DNA of 48,224 nucleotides, taken from NCBI GenBank assembly GCA_910587105.1, contig CAJUMB010000023.1, positions 1 through 48,224 on the forward strand, read 5' to 3'. Made by a program: the position numbers and the translations under genes. Within the stretch, counting starts at the first letter, position 1. Every line of letters starts with the position of its first letter. The notes under the pieces were generated by a model. That model was not told where the DNA came from. It saw nothing but the letters and a program-made list of their open reading frames with translations, and searched no databases. Source of the DNA: an uncultured Lachnospiraceae bacterium (GTDB taxonomy: Bacteria > Bacillota > Clostridia > Lachnospirales > Lachnospiraceae). Positions 1-7,305 of the stretch are shown here, in pieces.

Positions 1-270
1 CCAAAACGTACCAAAAACGTCAGCGGGATTGAAGATAAGGTATTATCCATGTATGAAGAGGCATGGGCCAAATACCCTGGGGCAGTAGACGTAAGGGTAC
101 GTAGCTGGCAGCCCAGCTTTATAATTATGGGAGCGCGGTTCGGAAGGTCATGTACACGGCAAACTCCATAGAGTCTGTCAATTCGAGTCTGCGGAAAGTC
201 ACGAAGAAGGGGGCATTCCCCAATGAGAACGCTGTACGAGAGGCCTTCTATCTGCTGTACCATTTTATGC
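1..270 (+). pseudogene. IS256-family transposase remnant
   Basis: Bases 1-60 read in frame as KNVSGIEDKVLSMY, the central part of IS256-type transposases. From about 61 the text jumps to a C-terminal piece (AKYPGAV, VRSWQ), so a large internal segment is missing. Near base 117 the frame shifts, and the match resumes as YGSAVRKVMYTANSIES and VNSSLRKVTKKGAFPNENAV, the conserved C-terminal block. The similarity stops near 235-270. The gene enters from outside the window, is internally deleted and frameshifted, and cannot make active transposase. No terminal inverted repeat was located. Confidence 0.85.
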
Positions 271-394
271 TTTTTATTGTGCTTTCCAACTTGGAAGCAT
301 CCAGTATTTTACTTATGAACGACATAATGTCTGCACCTTTCCCCATACCTACACTATATCAGACATTGGCGAAAAGGGAAATATTTTAACAAAT

Positions 395-430
395 AAAAAG
401 GATAGCGACTATTATACCACTATCCTTTTT
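395..430. terminator. Bidirectional hairpin terminator
   Basis: AAAAAGGATAG (395-405) and CTATCCTTTTT (420-430) form a perfect 11-bp stem with a 14-base loop and T/A runs on both sides. It lies just beyond the stop of the minus-strand ribbon-helix-helix gene and probably ends that transcript. Confidence 0.75.
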
Positions 431-441
431 TACAATCTTAT

Positions 442-621
442 TCAATATAAAATCTTTGTTTTGTTTTCCAGTTCCACGTAAACCTTATCAATCCCTAAAC
501 GGATAACATCAGCTTTGGAAAGTCCAGTCTGTTCACAGCATTTCTCCAGCTTTAGGAGTTCTTCATCTGTCATTCTGATTCGATAGTTATTCGTCTTTGG
601 ACTGTCAGTCGGTCTACCCAT
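442..621 (-). CDS. Small ribbon-helix-helix (CopG/Arc-like) DNA-binding protein
   Basis: 59 residues, starting MGRPTDSPKT. The next part, NNYRIRMTDEELLKLEKCCE, fits the RHH beta-strand and first helix. The second helix begins at TGLSKADVIRLGIDKV. This family comprises short dimeric repressors found on plasmids, integrative elements and chromosomes. The ribosome site is weak and A-rich (AAAGAAAAAGAAA before ATG). It ends 12 bases before the hairpin at 395-430. The target is unknown; the setting beside an IS256 relic suggests leftover mobile DNA. An 18-codon open stretch without a clear start overlaps its beginning on the same strand. Confidence 0.75.
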   Translation of the reverse strand: MGRPTDSPKTNNYRIRMTDEELLKLEKCCEQTGLSKADVIRLGIDKVYVELENKTKILY

Positions 622-727
622 TTTCTTTTTCTTTATGGTTCATCACTTCCAATCTTGCCCTTTCAGCCAACAAGTGATATTATTGACTTTAGGAGGTTGG
701 GCGGTGGCAAGCCCTTTCTGCTTTCTC

Positions 728-907
728 TTATTTCAGTTCCAAATCTTCTGTCGGGATGCCTAAAGCCTGCAACCTTGCTTTCAGCACCTTTTCCTGATAC
801 TCAATTTCCTTGTCTTTATTCTCCGCTGTTTTTACTCTTTGCAGATTAACAAATTCTTTTATTGCCTGTTCTTTCAATTCCAGTTCGTTCATGTCTAATA
901 CCTCCAT
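728..907 (-). CDS. Small charged protein of unknown function
   Basis: 59 residues starting MEVLDMNELELKEQ. The ATG at 907 is chosen because GGAAAGGAG lies 8 bases upstream; the open frame continues upstream but has no ribosome site there. The protein is rich in Glu and Lys, predicted helical (KEIEYQEKVLKARLQAL) and may form a coiled coil. It is not recognised as a known family. It lies on the same strand as, and upstream of, the ribbon-helix-helix gene, so the two may share a transcript. Confidence 0.55.
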   Translation of the reverse strand: MEVLDMNELELKEQAIKEFVNLQRVKTAENKDKEIEYQEKVLKARLQALGIPTEDLELK

Positions 908-1212
908 GCTATTTTCTCCTTTCCAGTTAAAAGTTAAAGCCTTCCCCCTGTAACTGCAATAATTATAACATTTGGATATCCAAAAGTAAATACCCAAAAT
1001 TAGAAAAGCAGAAAATTCTCCCTAAATATGGTACAAAAATTTTTGAAATCTATGGTATGATATAAGGCAATATCAAGTAATCTATGAAAAATATTAGAAA
1101 AAAATAGGCAAAAGTGGACTTTGAAAACTGTGGATATTGATTCCAAAAAGCTCTCCGGGAACTTAGAGCGTGTCTTAAAAATCATTCCTGCCATACAAAG
1201 TATTGGTTGCAT
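908..1212. other. About 300 bp without a supportable gene
   Basis: AT-rich stretch with no frame that has both a start and a ribosome site. One plus-strand frame near 1114-1215 reads protein-like (KTVDIDSKKLSGNLERV) but has no start and runs into the MerR gene on the other strand. It may be a decayed gene. Confidence 0.4.
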
Positions 1213-1614
1213 CTATGTTAATTCCAGCTGCTTTCTTAATTCTTCGATGTATTTTACATAAGTCATTCCCCCGTGTTCATCCGGTATCTGGGGCATTCCG
1301 TGCACCAATACCAGTGAAATGAATTCTATCTGCTCCTTCAATTTTTCAATTTCATTCTCAACAGTTTTCAACCTTAAGCTGAGAAGGTTCTTTTTTTCAC
1401 TATTTGGAATCTCAAACAGTTGTTTGATTTCCTTTAATTCGAATCCCATTTCCTTATAAATCATAATCTGCCATATTTTATTCAATGATTTTTCATCGTA
1501 CAAACGATGATTATTTTGTGATCTTTTTACCACAAGAATTCCCTCGTCATCATAATACTGTAATGTACGTCTGCTTATTCCAGCCAGTTTACTTACTTCA
1601 TTTGTTTTTTTCAT
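1213..1614 (-). CDS. MerR-family transcriptional regulator
   Basis: 133 residues. The N-terminal winged helix is clear: EVSKLAGISRRTLQYYDDEGIL (residues about 5-26) is the MerR HTH, followed by the wing RSQNNHRLYDE. A long dimerisation helix comes next (LKTVENEIEKLKEQIEFISL). The ATG at 1614 is chosen because a MerR-type promoter lies just upstream (1642-1672), inside the longer open frame. No cysteines suited to metal sensing and no separate ligand domain are seen, so the inducer is unknown. No target gene follows it, so autoregulation is the only circuit visible here. Confidence 0.9.
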   Translation of the reverse strand: MKKTNEVSKLAGISRRTLQYYDDEGILVVKRSQNNHRLYDEKSLNKIWQIMIYKEMGFELKEIKQLFEIPNSEKKNLLSLRLKTVENEIEKLKEQIEFISLVLVHGMPQIPDEHGGMTYVKYIEELRKQLELT

Positions 1615-1641
1615 TACGGCCTTTCCTCTCTCCGCATAAAA

Positions 1642-1672
1642 AGCATACCCTATCACGCTAACGTGATAGCAA
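1642..1672 (-). promoter_or_regulatory. MerR-type promoter with 19-bp spacer and operator dyad
   Basis: On the minus strand, -35 TTGCTA (1667-1672) and -10 TATGCT (1642-1647) are 19 bases apart, the over-long spacing typical of MerR-activated promoters. The spacer region contains TATCACG/CGTGATA (1651-1657 and 1662-1668) around a 4-base centre, a dyad fit for MerR binding. It would start the transcript about 20 bases before the MerR ATG. Confidence 0.8.
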
Positions 1673-1783
1673 CACCTTTTTCGGGACCATTTGTTATCTG
1701 CGTCATTAAAGGCCTTGTAAATTTCGCGAATACTATGATTGGGAACTGGCAAAAGGTCTTAATCACAATATTTTGAAGCACAA

Positions 1784-1817
1784 AAAAAGATCTCACTAAA
1801 AACAGTAAGATCTTTTT
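1784..1817 (-). terminator. Rho-independent terminator after fructokinase
   Basis: AAAAAGATCT (1784-1793) pairs with AGATCTTTTT (1808-1817), and ACT/AGT extends the stem with one mismatch. It lies 50 bases past the fructokinase stop and separates it from the MerR gene. Confidence 0.8.
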
Positions 1818-1866
1818 CTGACAGATTCATCCTATCATGGGATCGCAAATGTTATGAAAAAGTGGA

Positions 1867-2832
1867 TTATGACCGTATAAAGTCTTCCACTTCTTTTTTC
1901 GACGGCATTACCCGCAGAGCACCTTTTCTGGTGGTGATTAAGGAGGCAGCGGCATTGGCAAAGGTAAGCATTTCTTTCAGCTGTTCCTCAGTCAGGCTGT
2001 TTAGTCCATGTTCCAGGATATAATTCAGGATACTGGCACAGAACGTGTCCCCTGCTCCGGTAGTCTCAATGGTATTTTCCTGAAGGAAGGGGGCCGCCTC
2101 AACCATACAGTCCTTGTAGTAGGCGCGGCTTCCCTCTTTGCCCAGGGTAACCAGAATCAGAGGAATAGAATAAGTTTCCCGCAGTTTGGCCACGCCGGCG
2201 GTATAATCTGTGGTTCCTGTCATAAACTCCATTTCGTTGTCAGAGATTTTTAAAATGTCACAGTAATTCATCCCATAAGCGATCTCCCGGCGGGCGTCTT
2301 CCAGAGAATCCCAGAGGGGTTCTCTGAGATTGGGGTCGAAGGAAATCAGCAGGCCTTCTTTTTTGGCATGGTCCAGTGCGCTTCTGGTGGCTTCGCGTAC
2401 ACCAGGATGAGTGGAAGAAAGAGTGCCAAAATGGAAGATCCGGGAAGCCGAAATTAAATCTTTTTGTACCTCATCTTTTGTGAGCATCATGTCAGCTCCC
2501 GGATTTCTGTAAAAGGAGAAATCCCTGTCACCGTCAGCAAATGTATGGACAAAAGCCAGCGTGGTATGGATTTTCTCGTCCATAACCAGATTGCGTGTAT
2601 CAATGCCCACTTCCGCCAATGCGCTTTTCAGCCGGACACCGAACTGGTCATTTCCCACTTTGCCGATGAAGGCTGTCTTCTTTCCAAGCTTTGTCAACAT
2701 GGATAACACATTACACGGAGCTCCTCCCGGGTTGGCTTCAAATAGGGTATTGCCCTGGCTGCTGGTTCCGTTTTCTGTAAAATCAATCAATAATTCTCCC
2801 AACGCCGTTACGTCGAATATTTTTTCCTGCAT
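1867..2832 (-). CDS. Fructokinase, PfkB/ribokinase family
   Basis: 321 residues, the usual length. PfkB signature 1 is NPGGAPCNV (residues about 34-42). The middle holds DPNLREPLW. Signature 2, ETTGAGDTF, carries the anion hole and catalytic base Asp262 (GAGD 259-262). These enzymes phosphorylate fructose, or a related sugar, with ATP in the cytosol, feeding glycolysis. Start ATG at 2832 has GGAGGAG 7 bases upstream. It has its own promoter (2876-2904) and terminator. It is divergent from the UroD/symporter/PucR block, so shared regulation across the 344-bp gap is possible. Ribokinase or KDG kinase specificity cannot be excluded. Confidence 0.88.
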   Translation of the reverse strand: MQEKIFDVTALGELLIDFTENGTSSQGNTLFEANPGGAPCNVLSMLTKLGKKTAFIGKVGNDQFGVRLKSALAEVGIDTRNLVMDEKIHTTLAFVHTFADGDRDFSFYRNPGADMMLTKDEVQKDLISASRIFHFGTLSSTHPGVREATRSALDHAKKEGLLISFDPNLREPLWDSLEDARREIAYGMNYCDILKISDNEMEFMTGTTDYTAGVAKLRETYSIPLILVTLGKEGSRAYYKDCMVEAAPFLQENTIETTGAGDTFCASILNYILEHGLNSLTEEQLKEMLTFANAAASLITTRKGALRVMPSKKEVEDFIRS

Positions 2833-2875
2833 ATTTTCTCCTCCAGTTTTTTAAAGCGGTGTATTCTATCCATTT

Positions 2876-2904
2876 ATTTTATAATGGAATATTTTCTCTG
2901 TCAA
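2876..2904 (-). promoter_or_regulatory. Sigma-A promoter of the fructokinase gene
   Basis: On the minus strand, TTGACA (2899-2904) is followed after 17 bases by TAAAAT (2876-2881). This is a strong housekeeping promoter about 44 bases before the start codon. Confidence 0.75.
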
Positions 2905-2969
2905 TCTTGGAATGCGGCTATTTTTCCCGGATCAACGTTTTGCAATTTCAGATGATTATTTTTGTGGTT

Positions 2970-2989
2970 TTTGTATATTTGCATACAAA
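2970..2989. promoter_or_regulatory. Palindromic candidate operator in the divergent gap
   Basis: TTTGTAT (2970-2976) and ATACAAA (2983-2989) form a perfect 7-bp dyad around ATTTGC. It lies in the 344-bp gap between fructokinase and the UroD-family gene, a natural place for a shared operator. The protein that would bind it is unknown; the PucR-type regulator at 5648 is a candidate by neighbourhood only. Confidence 0.45.
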
Positions 2990-3095
2990 TATTTTGTGTA
3001 ATTTATGAAAAATTTTGTGATAGGGACAATGCAGCCTCAAATGCTATCGGCAGAATGATGAATCTCCCAGGGTATATAATCGACACTTTGATCAA

Positions 3096-3125
3096 TTGTG
3101 CAGATAGGGGGCTGTGGGATATAAT
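3096..3125 (+). promoter_or_regulatory. Weak candidate promoter for the UroD-family operon
   Basis: A perfect -10 TATAAT (3120-3125) has only a poor -35 (TTGTGC, 3096-3101) 18 bases upstream, as expected for an activator-dependent promoter. A second TATAAT at 3075-3080 has no visible -35. The rest of the 2905-3176 gap shows no gene. Confidence 0.35.
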
Positions 3126-3176
3126 GTTCTCAATAAAAGAGAGTAAGATATTAAAAAGTTTGAGGAGGAGACAATC

Positions 3177-4181
3177 ATGTTAAGCAGAAAACAGAATCTT
3201 TTAGAAACTATTTCCCACGGAAATCCAGACCGTTTTGTAAATCAGTACGAGGCATTTCAGATGGTCTATGGAACCCCCTATACCACATCTGTTCCCATGG
3301 CGGTAAAAGGAGGCCCCAATGTGGTCAATCAGTGGGGAGTAACCATTTCCTTCCCCGATGGGATGCCAGGCCCATTTCCGGTTCACGACCAGGAACATAT
3401 TGTGTGTAAAGACATTACAGAATGGGAGAAATATGTGAAAGCGCCCAATGTGATTTATACGCCAGAGGAGTGGGCCCCTTTTGTGGCTGAGGCAGAGAAA
3501 ATTGACAGAGATGAGTATTTTGTAACACCTTTTGTGGCGCCGGGAGTTTTCGAGCAGTGCCACTATCTGCAGGAAATCCAGAATTGTCTCATGAACTTTT
3601 ATCTGGAACCGGAAGCAATGCATGAACTGGTGGACTATATCACTGACTGGGAAGTTGCCTATGCCCAGGAGCTCTGCAAATACATAAAGCCCGATGCGCT
3701 GTTCCATCATGATGACTGGGGAAGTGGTACTTCTTCTTTTATCTCTCCGGAAATGTTCCGGGAATATTTCGTACCGGCATACAAGAAAATTTATGGCTGC
3801 TACCGGGAATGCGGTGTGAAGGTCATTGTTCATCACTCTGATTCCTATGCAGCAAATCTGGTTCCGGCCATGATTGATATCGGTATTGATATCTGGCAGG
3901 GTGTGATGACATCCAATAAAATTGAAGACTTGATAGCTGAATATGGCGATAAGATTACTTTTATGGGAGGCATTGACAGTGCATCCATTGATACCCATGA
4001 CTGGTCCAGGGAAAAAATCGCCAGTGAAGCCAGACGGGCAGTATCTCAATATGGAAGAAAATCTTTTATCCCCTGTAACACCATGGGCGGCCCGGAGAGT
4101 ATTTATCCGGGAGTATATGACACACTCACAGAAGAATTGGAAAAAATCAATCAGGAGATTTTGGCGGAGGGAAAATTTTAG
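3177..4181 (+). CDS. Uroporphyrinogen decarboxylase (UroD/MtaA) family protein
   Basis: 334 residues. The UroD-type barrel is recognisable from VKVIVHHSDSYAANLVPAMI (residues 215-234), FMGGIDSAS (262-270) and the C-terminal IPCNTMGGPESIYPGVYD (298-315). In the methyltransferase branch (MtaA/MtbA) zinc is held by His-x-Cys and a distal Cys. Here the first site reads H220-S-D222 and Cys300 is kept, so the metal site is altered or lost. True heme-pathway UroD is unlikely, because no heme genes are nearby and it sits upstream of a sugar-type symporter. A role in methyl transfer or in handling the imported compound is inference. Start follows GAGGAGGAG. Confidence 0.8.
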   Translation: MLSRKQNLLETISHGNPDRFVNQYEAFQMVYGTPYTTSVPMAVKGGPNVVNQWGVTISFPDGMPGPFPVHDQEHIVCKDITEWEKYVKAPNVIYTPEEWAPFVAEAEKIDRDEYFVTPFVAPGVFEQCHYLQEIQNCLMNFYLEPEAMHELVDYITDWEVAYAQELCKYIKPDALFHHDDWGSGTSSFISPEMFREYFVPAYKKIYGCYRECGVKVIVHHSDSYAANLVPAMIDIGIDIWQGVMTSNKIEDLIAEYGDKITFMGGIDSASIDTHDWSREKIASEARRAVSQYGRKSFIPCNTMGGPESIYPGVYDTLTEELEKINQEILAEGKF

Positions 4182-4205
4182 CCAAAAGGATGGAAAGGCG
4201 GAGTT

Positions 4206-5576
4206 ATGAGTGTGGATGAAAAGAAGGATCACAAAGCAGTTAGTTCATCACTGAAAAAGTTTTTTGGTATTGGAGATTTTGGTTTTACACTAATGACCAA
4301 CATTGACACATTCTATGCAACTTACTTTTTCACGAATATTGCAAAGTTTTCATTGGGGATTGTGACTACGATTACAACGATTTCAGCCATTATTGATGCT
4401 GTTTTGTCTTGTCTGTATGGGGCATGGATGAATAAAATCAAACCGAAAAAATGGGGCAGATACCGTTCCTGGCTTATTTTGACTCCTTGGATGGTTCCGT
4501 TTCTTTATGCTTTCCAGTTTTTCAAAATCAATAATGGAATGCTGGGTATCATAATCATGACAGCAGCGATGATTACCAGCCGTATCGCCTGGAATCTTCC
4601 GTATATTGCCAACATTTCTATGATTAATGTGGCGGGAAAAACGACAGAAGACCGGATGGCACTTTCCTCCACCCGTATGGTATGGACATCTTTGGGCAAT
4701 GTTGCGTATTCTTACGCTGGTCCTGCAGCAGTAGCTCTCATGGCCAGCCTGCTGGGAGAAGACAATGCCTATGCGGCGGCGGCTTTTGCGTTTGGGGCAT
4801 TCATGGCAGCCGGTTATTACGCACATTTTAAAATGTTTACCGGATATGAGGAAACGGGAGCCGAAGAGTCGGCCAGACTGGCTCAGAAGGCAGAAAACCA
4901 GAATCAGGTTCAGCCAAAAGTCAGTGCCTGGGCGGCGATCCGCTGTAATCCTCACCTGATAGGGCTGATGATTTCCAGCACCACCAAATATATGGTTTTG
5001 TTTTTGGTAAACGGGATAGCCGTATATTATTTCACTTATATCAGTCATAATGCCGGGCTGCTGGTCACATTTGTGTTCATTACCAATCTTCTGGGGATAC
5101 TGGCGTCTTATGTGTCAAAATTTGTGGTTGCCAAAATGAGCGCGAAAAAAACCATTGTGTGTTCGTATTTATTTATGGCTGTTGGAATGCTGGCAGCGTT
5201 TGCGGTTTATCAGAATACCTGGTGTGTGATTATACTCATGTGTCTGGTGATTTTCGCCATGACTTTGACCAATGCCTGTGAACCGGAGTTATTTGCCAGC
5301 TGTGCCGGATACAGTTCCGCCAAAACAGGGTTTGATACAACGGGAACAGTAATGGGGCTGTTGACAGTACCTGTAAAAATCGGGATTGTAATGCGCGGCA
5401 TTTTGATCAGTACCGCTTTGGCCATCGGTGGCTTTTCGGCAGATATTGCTCCGGAAGCAGCCGGTGCTGTGGTACAGAGGGGTATCTGTATTGGATTTAT
5501 GGTCATACCGGCAGTGGTAATTGCGGCAGGAGCAGTAATTTTGGTATTTGGATATGGTTTGAACAAAGAAGCATAA
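4206..5576 (+). CDS. GPH-family (MFS) cation symporter
   Basis: 456 residues, normal for the glycoside-pentoside-hexuronide:cation symporters. About 12 hydrophobic segments are visible. The N-terminal region (FGIGDFGFTLMTNIDTFYATYFFTNI) and the loop KPKKWGRYRSWLILTPW match the family's conserved first and second loops. It sits in the membrane and probably imports a sugar, glycoside or small organic compound with Na+ or H+. It begins 24 bases after the UroD-family stop with AAGGCGGAG as ribosome site, so the two are cotranscribed. The substrate cannot be read from the sequence. Confidence 0.85.
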   Translation: MSVDEKKDHKAVSSSLKKFFGIGDFGFTLMTNIDTFYATYFFTNIAKFSLGIVTTITTISAIIDAVLSCLYGAWMNKIKPKKWGRYRSWLILTPWMVPFLYAFQFFKINNGMLGIIIMTAAMITSRIAWNLPYIANISMINVAGKTTEDRMALSSTRMVWTSLGNVAYSYAGPAAVALMASLLGEDNAYAAAAFAFGAFMAAGYYAHFKMFTGYEETGAEESARLAQKAENQNQVQPKVSAWAAIRCNPHLIGLMISSTTKYMVLFLVNGIAVYYFTYISHNAGLLVTFVFITNLLGILASYVSKFVVAKMSAKKTIVCSYLFMAVGMLAAFAVYQNTWCVIILMCLVIFAMTLTNACEPELFASCAGYSSAKTGFDTTGTVMGLLTVPVKIGIVMRGILISTALAIGGFSADIAPEAAGAVVQRGICIGFMVIPAVVIAAGAVILVFGYGLNKEA

Positions 5577-5647
5577 TCAACAAGTCTTAAGCGGGGATGG
5601 AATTTGTATCTGTTCTCGCTTATTTTCGATAAGGGAATGGCAGAGAG

Positions 5648-7174
5648 ATGGAATATTTGCTGAATTTACAGATCATTTATGAGAAATTACAGGAACTGGG
5701 AATCCAGGCAGAATTTGTCCCGGCCAAGGATATGTCTGGACTAAAAGGCGTCTGCTTTTATGATAAAGATACAATGGGCCCGGATTTCCTGATTATTTGT
5801 GCAAAACAATTTGTGGATACCCTGCCTGAAGAGGAAAGCTCTCTGGTGCTGGCCGGAGAATGGACGAAAGAGGAAACAGCTGGGAGGAAAGGATATATCC
5901 ATATCAGAGAATACAGTTTTTTTCATTTGATGAATCATTTGGAGAGGATATTTGTCTATTACAAAGAGTTAGAAAAACGGCTTTTGAGGGTGTTGTGTGC
6001 AGACAGCAGTTTAAACGAAATCTGTAAAATCGGTGTGGAGCACTTTCAATCTCCGGTAGTTGTCCATGATGAGCATTTTTATATACTGGCCTGTCCGGAA
6101 ATGGTGCAGGGAAAAACGAATTTTGATTATGATATGCAGATGGATTCTTATATTGAAAATGAGCAGACGCTGACGCTGTTTCGGACCAGTGCAGCTTATC
6201 GGGAAACGTTAAAAACAACAGGTGGACAGAGCTGGAAGAGTGATTTTGATGATACATCCTGCATTTATGCCAATATCTGGATTGACCAGATATATAAAGG
6301 CCGTCTGCTGGTATTGACCACAAAAGAGACGCCCGGCAAATTAAGGGAAGTGGGGTATTTCGGCGAAATTGTCCGTCAGGTGCTGTTAAATCGTTACGTG
6401 TACAGAAACGATGCCCCCAGTCTTCTGAAAGGGATTCTCATAGATGCCCTGAACAAAAGAGAGATCAATCCCAGGACGCTGGCTCAGAAAGCAGGGAAAA
6501 TGCATTGGCAGATGGATGATGCCTATGTATGCGGAATGGTTACCTTCGGCAGTGAAAAGATTTCCCACTATCTGGCTTTCGGCGTCTGCAATTCCATTCA
6601 GCAGCATATCAAAGGCAGTTACCCCTGTTATTACCAGAAAGCAATTTATTTTATCATAAATCTGGAAAAAGGAAATCTAACCATCAACGATCTGCGGATG
6701 AAAATGTCTTATATCATACGGGAGTCCCTGCTGTACGTGGGTATATCAAATGTCTTTTACAAACTGCAGGATTTTCCTCTTTATTTGAAACAGGCAGAAA
6801 TTGCGCTGGTTTATTCCAGGGAGGAAAAACGAACCAGCTGGTATAATGAGTTCAGGGAGACTGTGCTTGCCTACTGGATGACAAAAGGTGTGGGTGAGCT
6901 CACCCGCGAGAGTATTATCTCCGGGGATTTGATACTGTTGAAAAATTATGATGCAGAAAAAGGAACCGATTTATATCAGACATTGAAAACGTATCTGACC
7001 TGTGAGAGAAACAGCACATTGACTGCCCAGCTTCTGGATATTCACAGAAGTACACTGCCGCATCGGCTGGAGCGGATAGAAAAGCTGACAGGACTGGATC
7101 TGGAAGACTTCAGCACCAGACTGTATCTGCTCATGTCATTTGCAGTGGAGGATAAAAATCTCATACCGGAGTGA
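5648..7174 (+). CDS. PucR/CdaR-family transcriptional regulator
   Basis: 508 residues. The C-terminal PucR-type HTH is clear: YQTLKTYLTCERNSTLTAQL then LDIHRSTLPHRLERIEKLTG, about residues 445-490, with the tail DLEDFSTRLYLLMS. The middle part (about 270-400) fits the degenerate GGDEF-like CdaR domain, and the N-terminal part is a probable sensor. Regulators of this class often activate the neighbouring catabolic operon when the substrate is present. Being 71 bases downstream of the symporter on the same strand, it likely controls the UroD-symporter pair. No membrane segment or phosphoacceptor is seen. Confidence 0.85.
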   Translation: MEYLLNLQIIYEKLQELGIQAEFVPAKDMSGLKGVCFYDKDTMGPDFLIICAKQFVDTLPEEESSLVLAGEWTKEETAGRKGYIHIREYSFFHLMNHLERIFVYYKELEKRLLRVLCADSSLNEICKIGVEHFQSPVVVHDEHFYILACPEMVQGKTNFDYDMQMDSYIENEQTLTLFRTSAAYRETLKTTGGQSWKSDFDDTSCIYANIWIDQIYKGRLLVLTTKETPGKLREVGYFGEIVRQVLLNRYVYRNDAPSLLKGILIDALNKREINPRTLAQKAGKMHWQMDDAYVCGMVTFGSEKISHYLAFGVCNSIQQHIKGSYPCYYQKAIYFIINLEKGNLTINDLRMKMSYIIRESLLYVGISNVFYKLQDFPLYLKQAEIALVYSREEKRTSWYNEFRETVLAYWMTKGVGELTRESIISGDLILLKNYDAEKGTDLYQTLKTYLTCERNSTLTAQLLDIHRSTLPHRLERIEKLTGLDLEDFSTRLYLLMSFAVEDKNLIPE

Positions 7175-7202
7175 ATGCAAAATGATTTTTCAGGGAAAAT
7201 AT

Positions 7203-7231
7203 TTTACAAGTCTGTTTGATAATGATACAAT
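7203..7231 (+). promoter_or_regulatory. Promoter of the GH13/MscS genes
   Basis: TTTACA (7203-7208), 17-base spacer, TACAAT (7226-7231). It lies in the gap after the PucR gene, 75 bases before the GH13 start. Confidence 0.65.
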
Positions 7232-7305
7232 ATTATATATCCGGTGATTAAAAACCGCTGGCTATATAGCAGAAGGATTCAATTGTGAAGACAGGAGGAA
7301 GTGTC

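Noticed and set aside
246..390. Frames on both strands after the IS256 relic
   Set aside because: The plus frame is the out-of-register end of the transposase remnant; the minus frame is about 34 codons with no ribosome site.
1000..1212. Minus-strand 70-codon frame upstream of nothing recognisable
   Set aside because: No ribosome site, hydrophobic low-complexity text and no family likeness; treated as a chance frame in AT-rich DNA.
3201..4232. Long 343-codon minus-strand frame
   Set aside because: Antisense shadow of the UroD-family gene, whose conserved motifs and ribosome site are on the plus strand.
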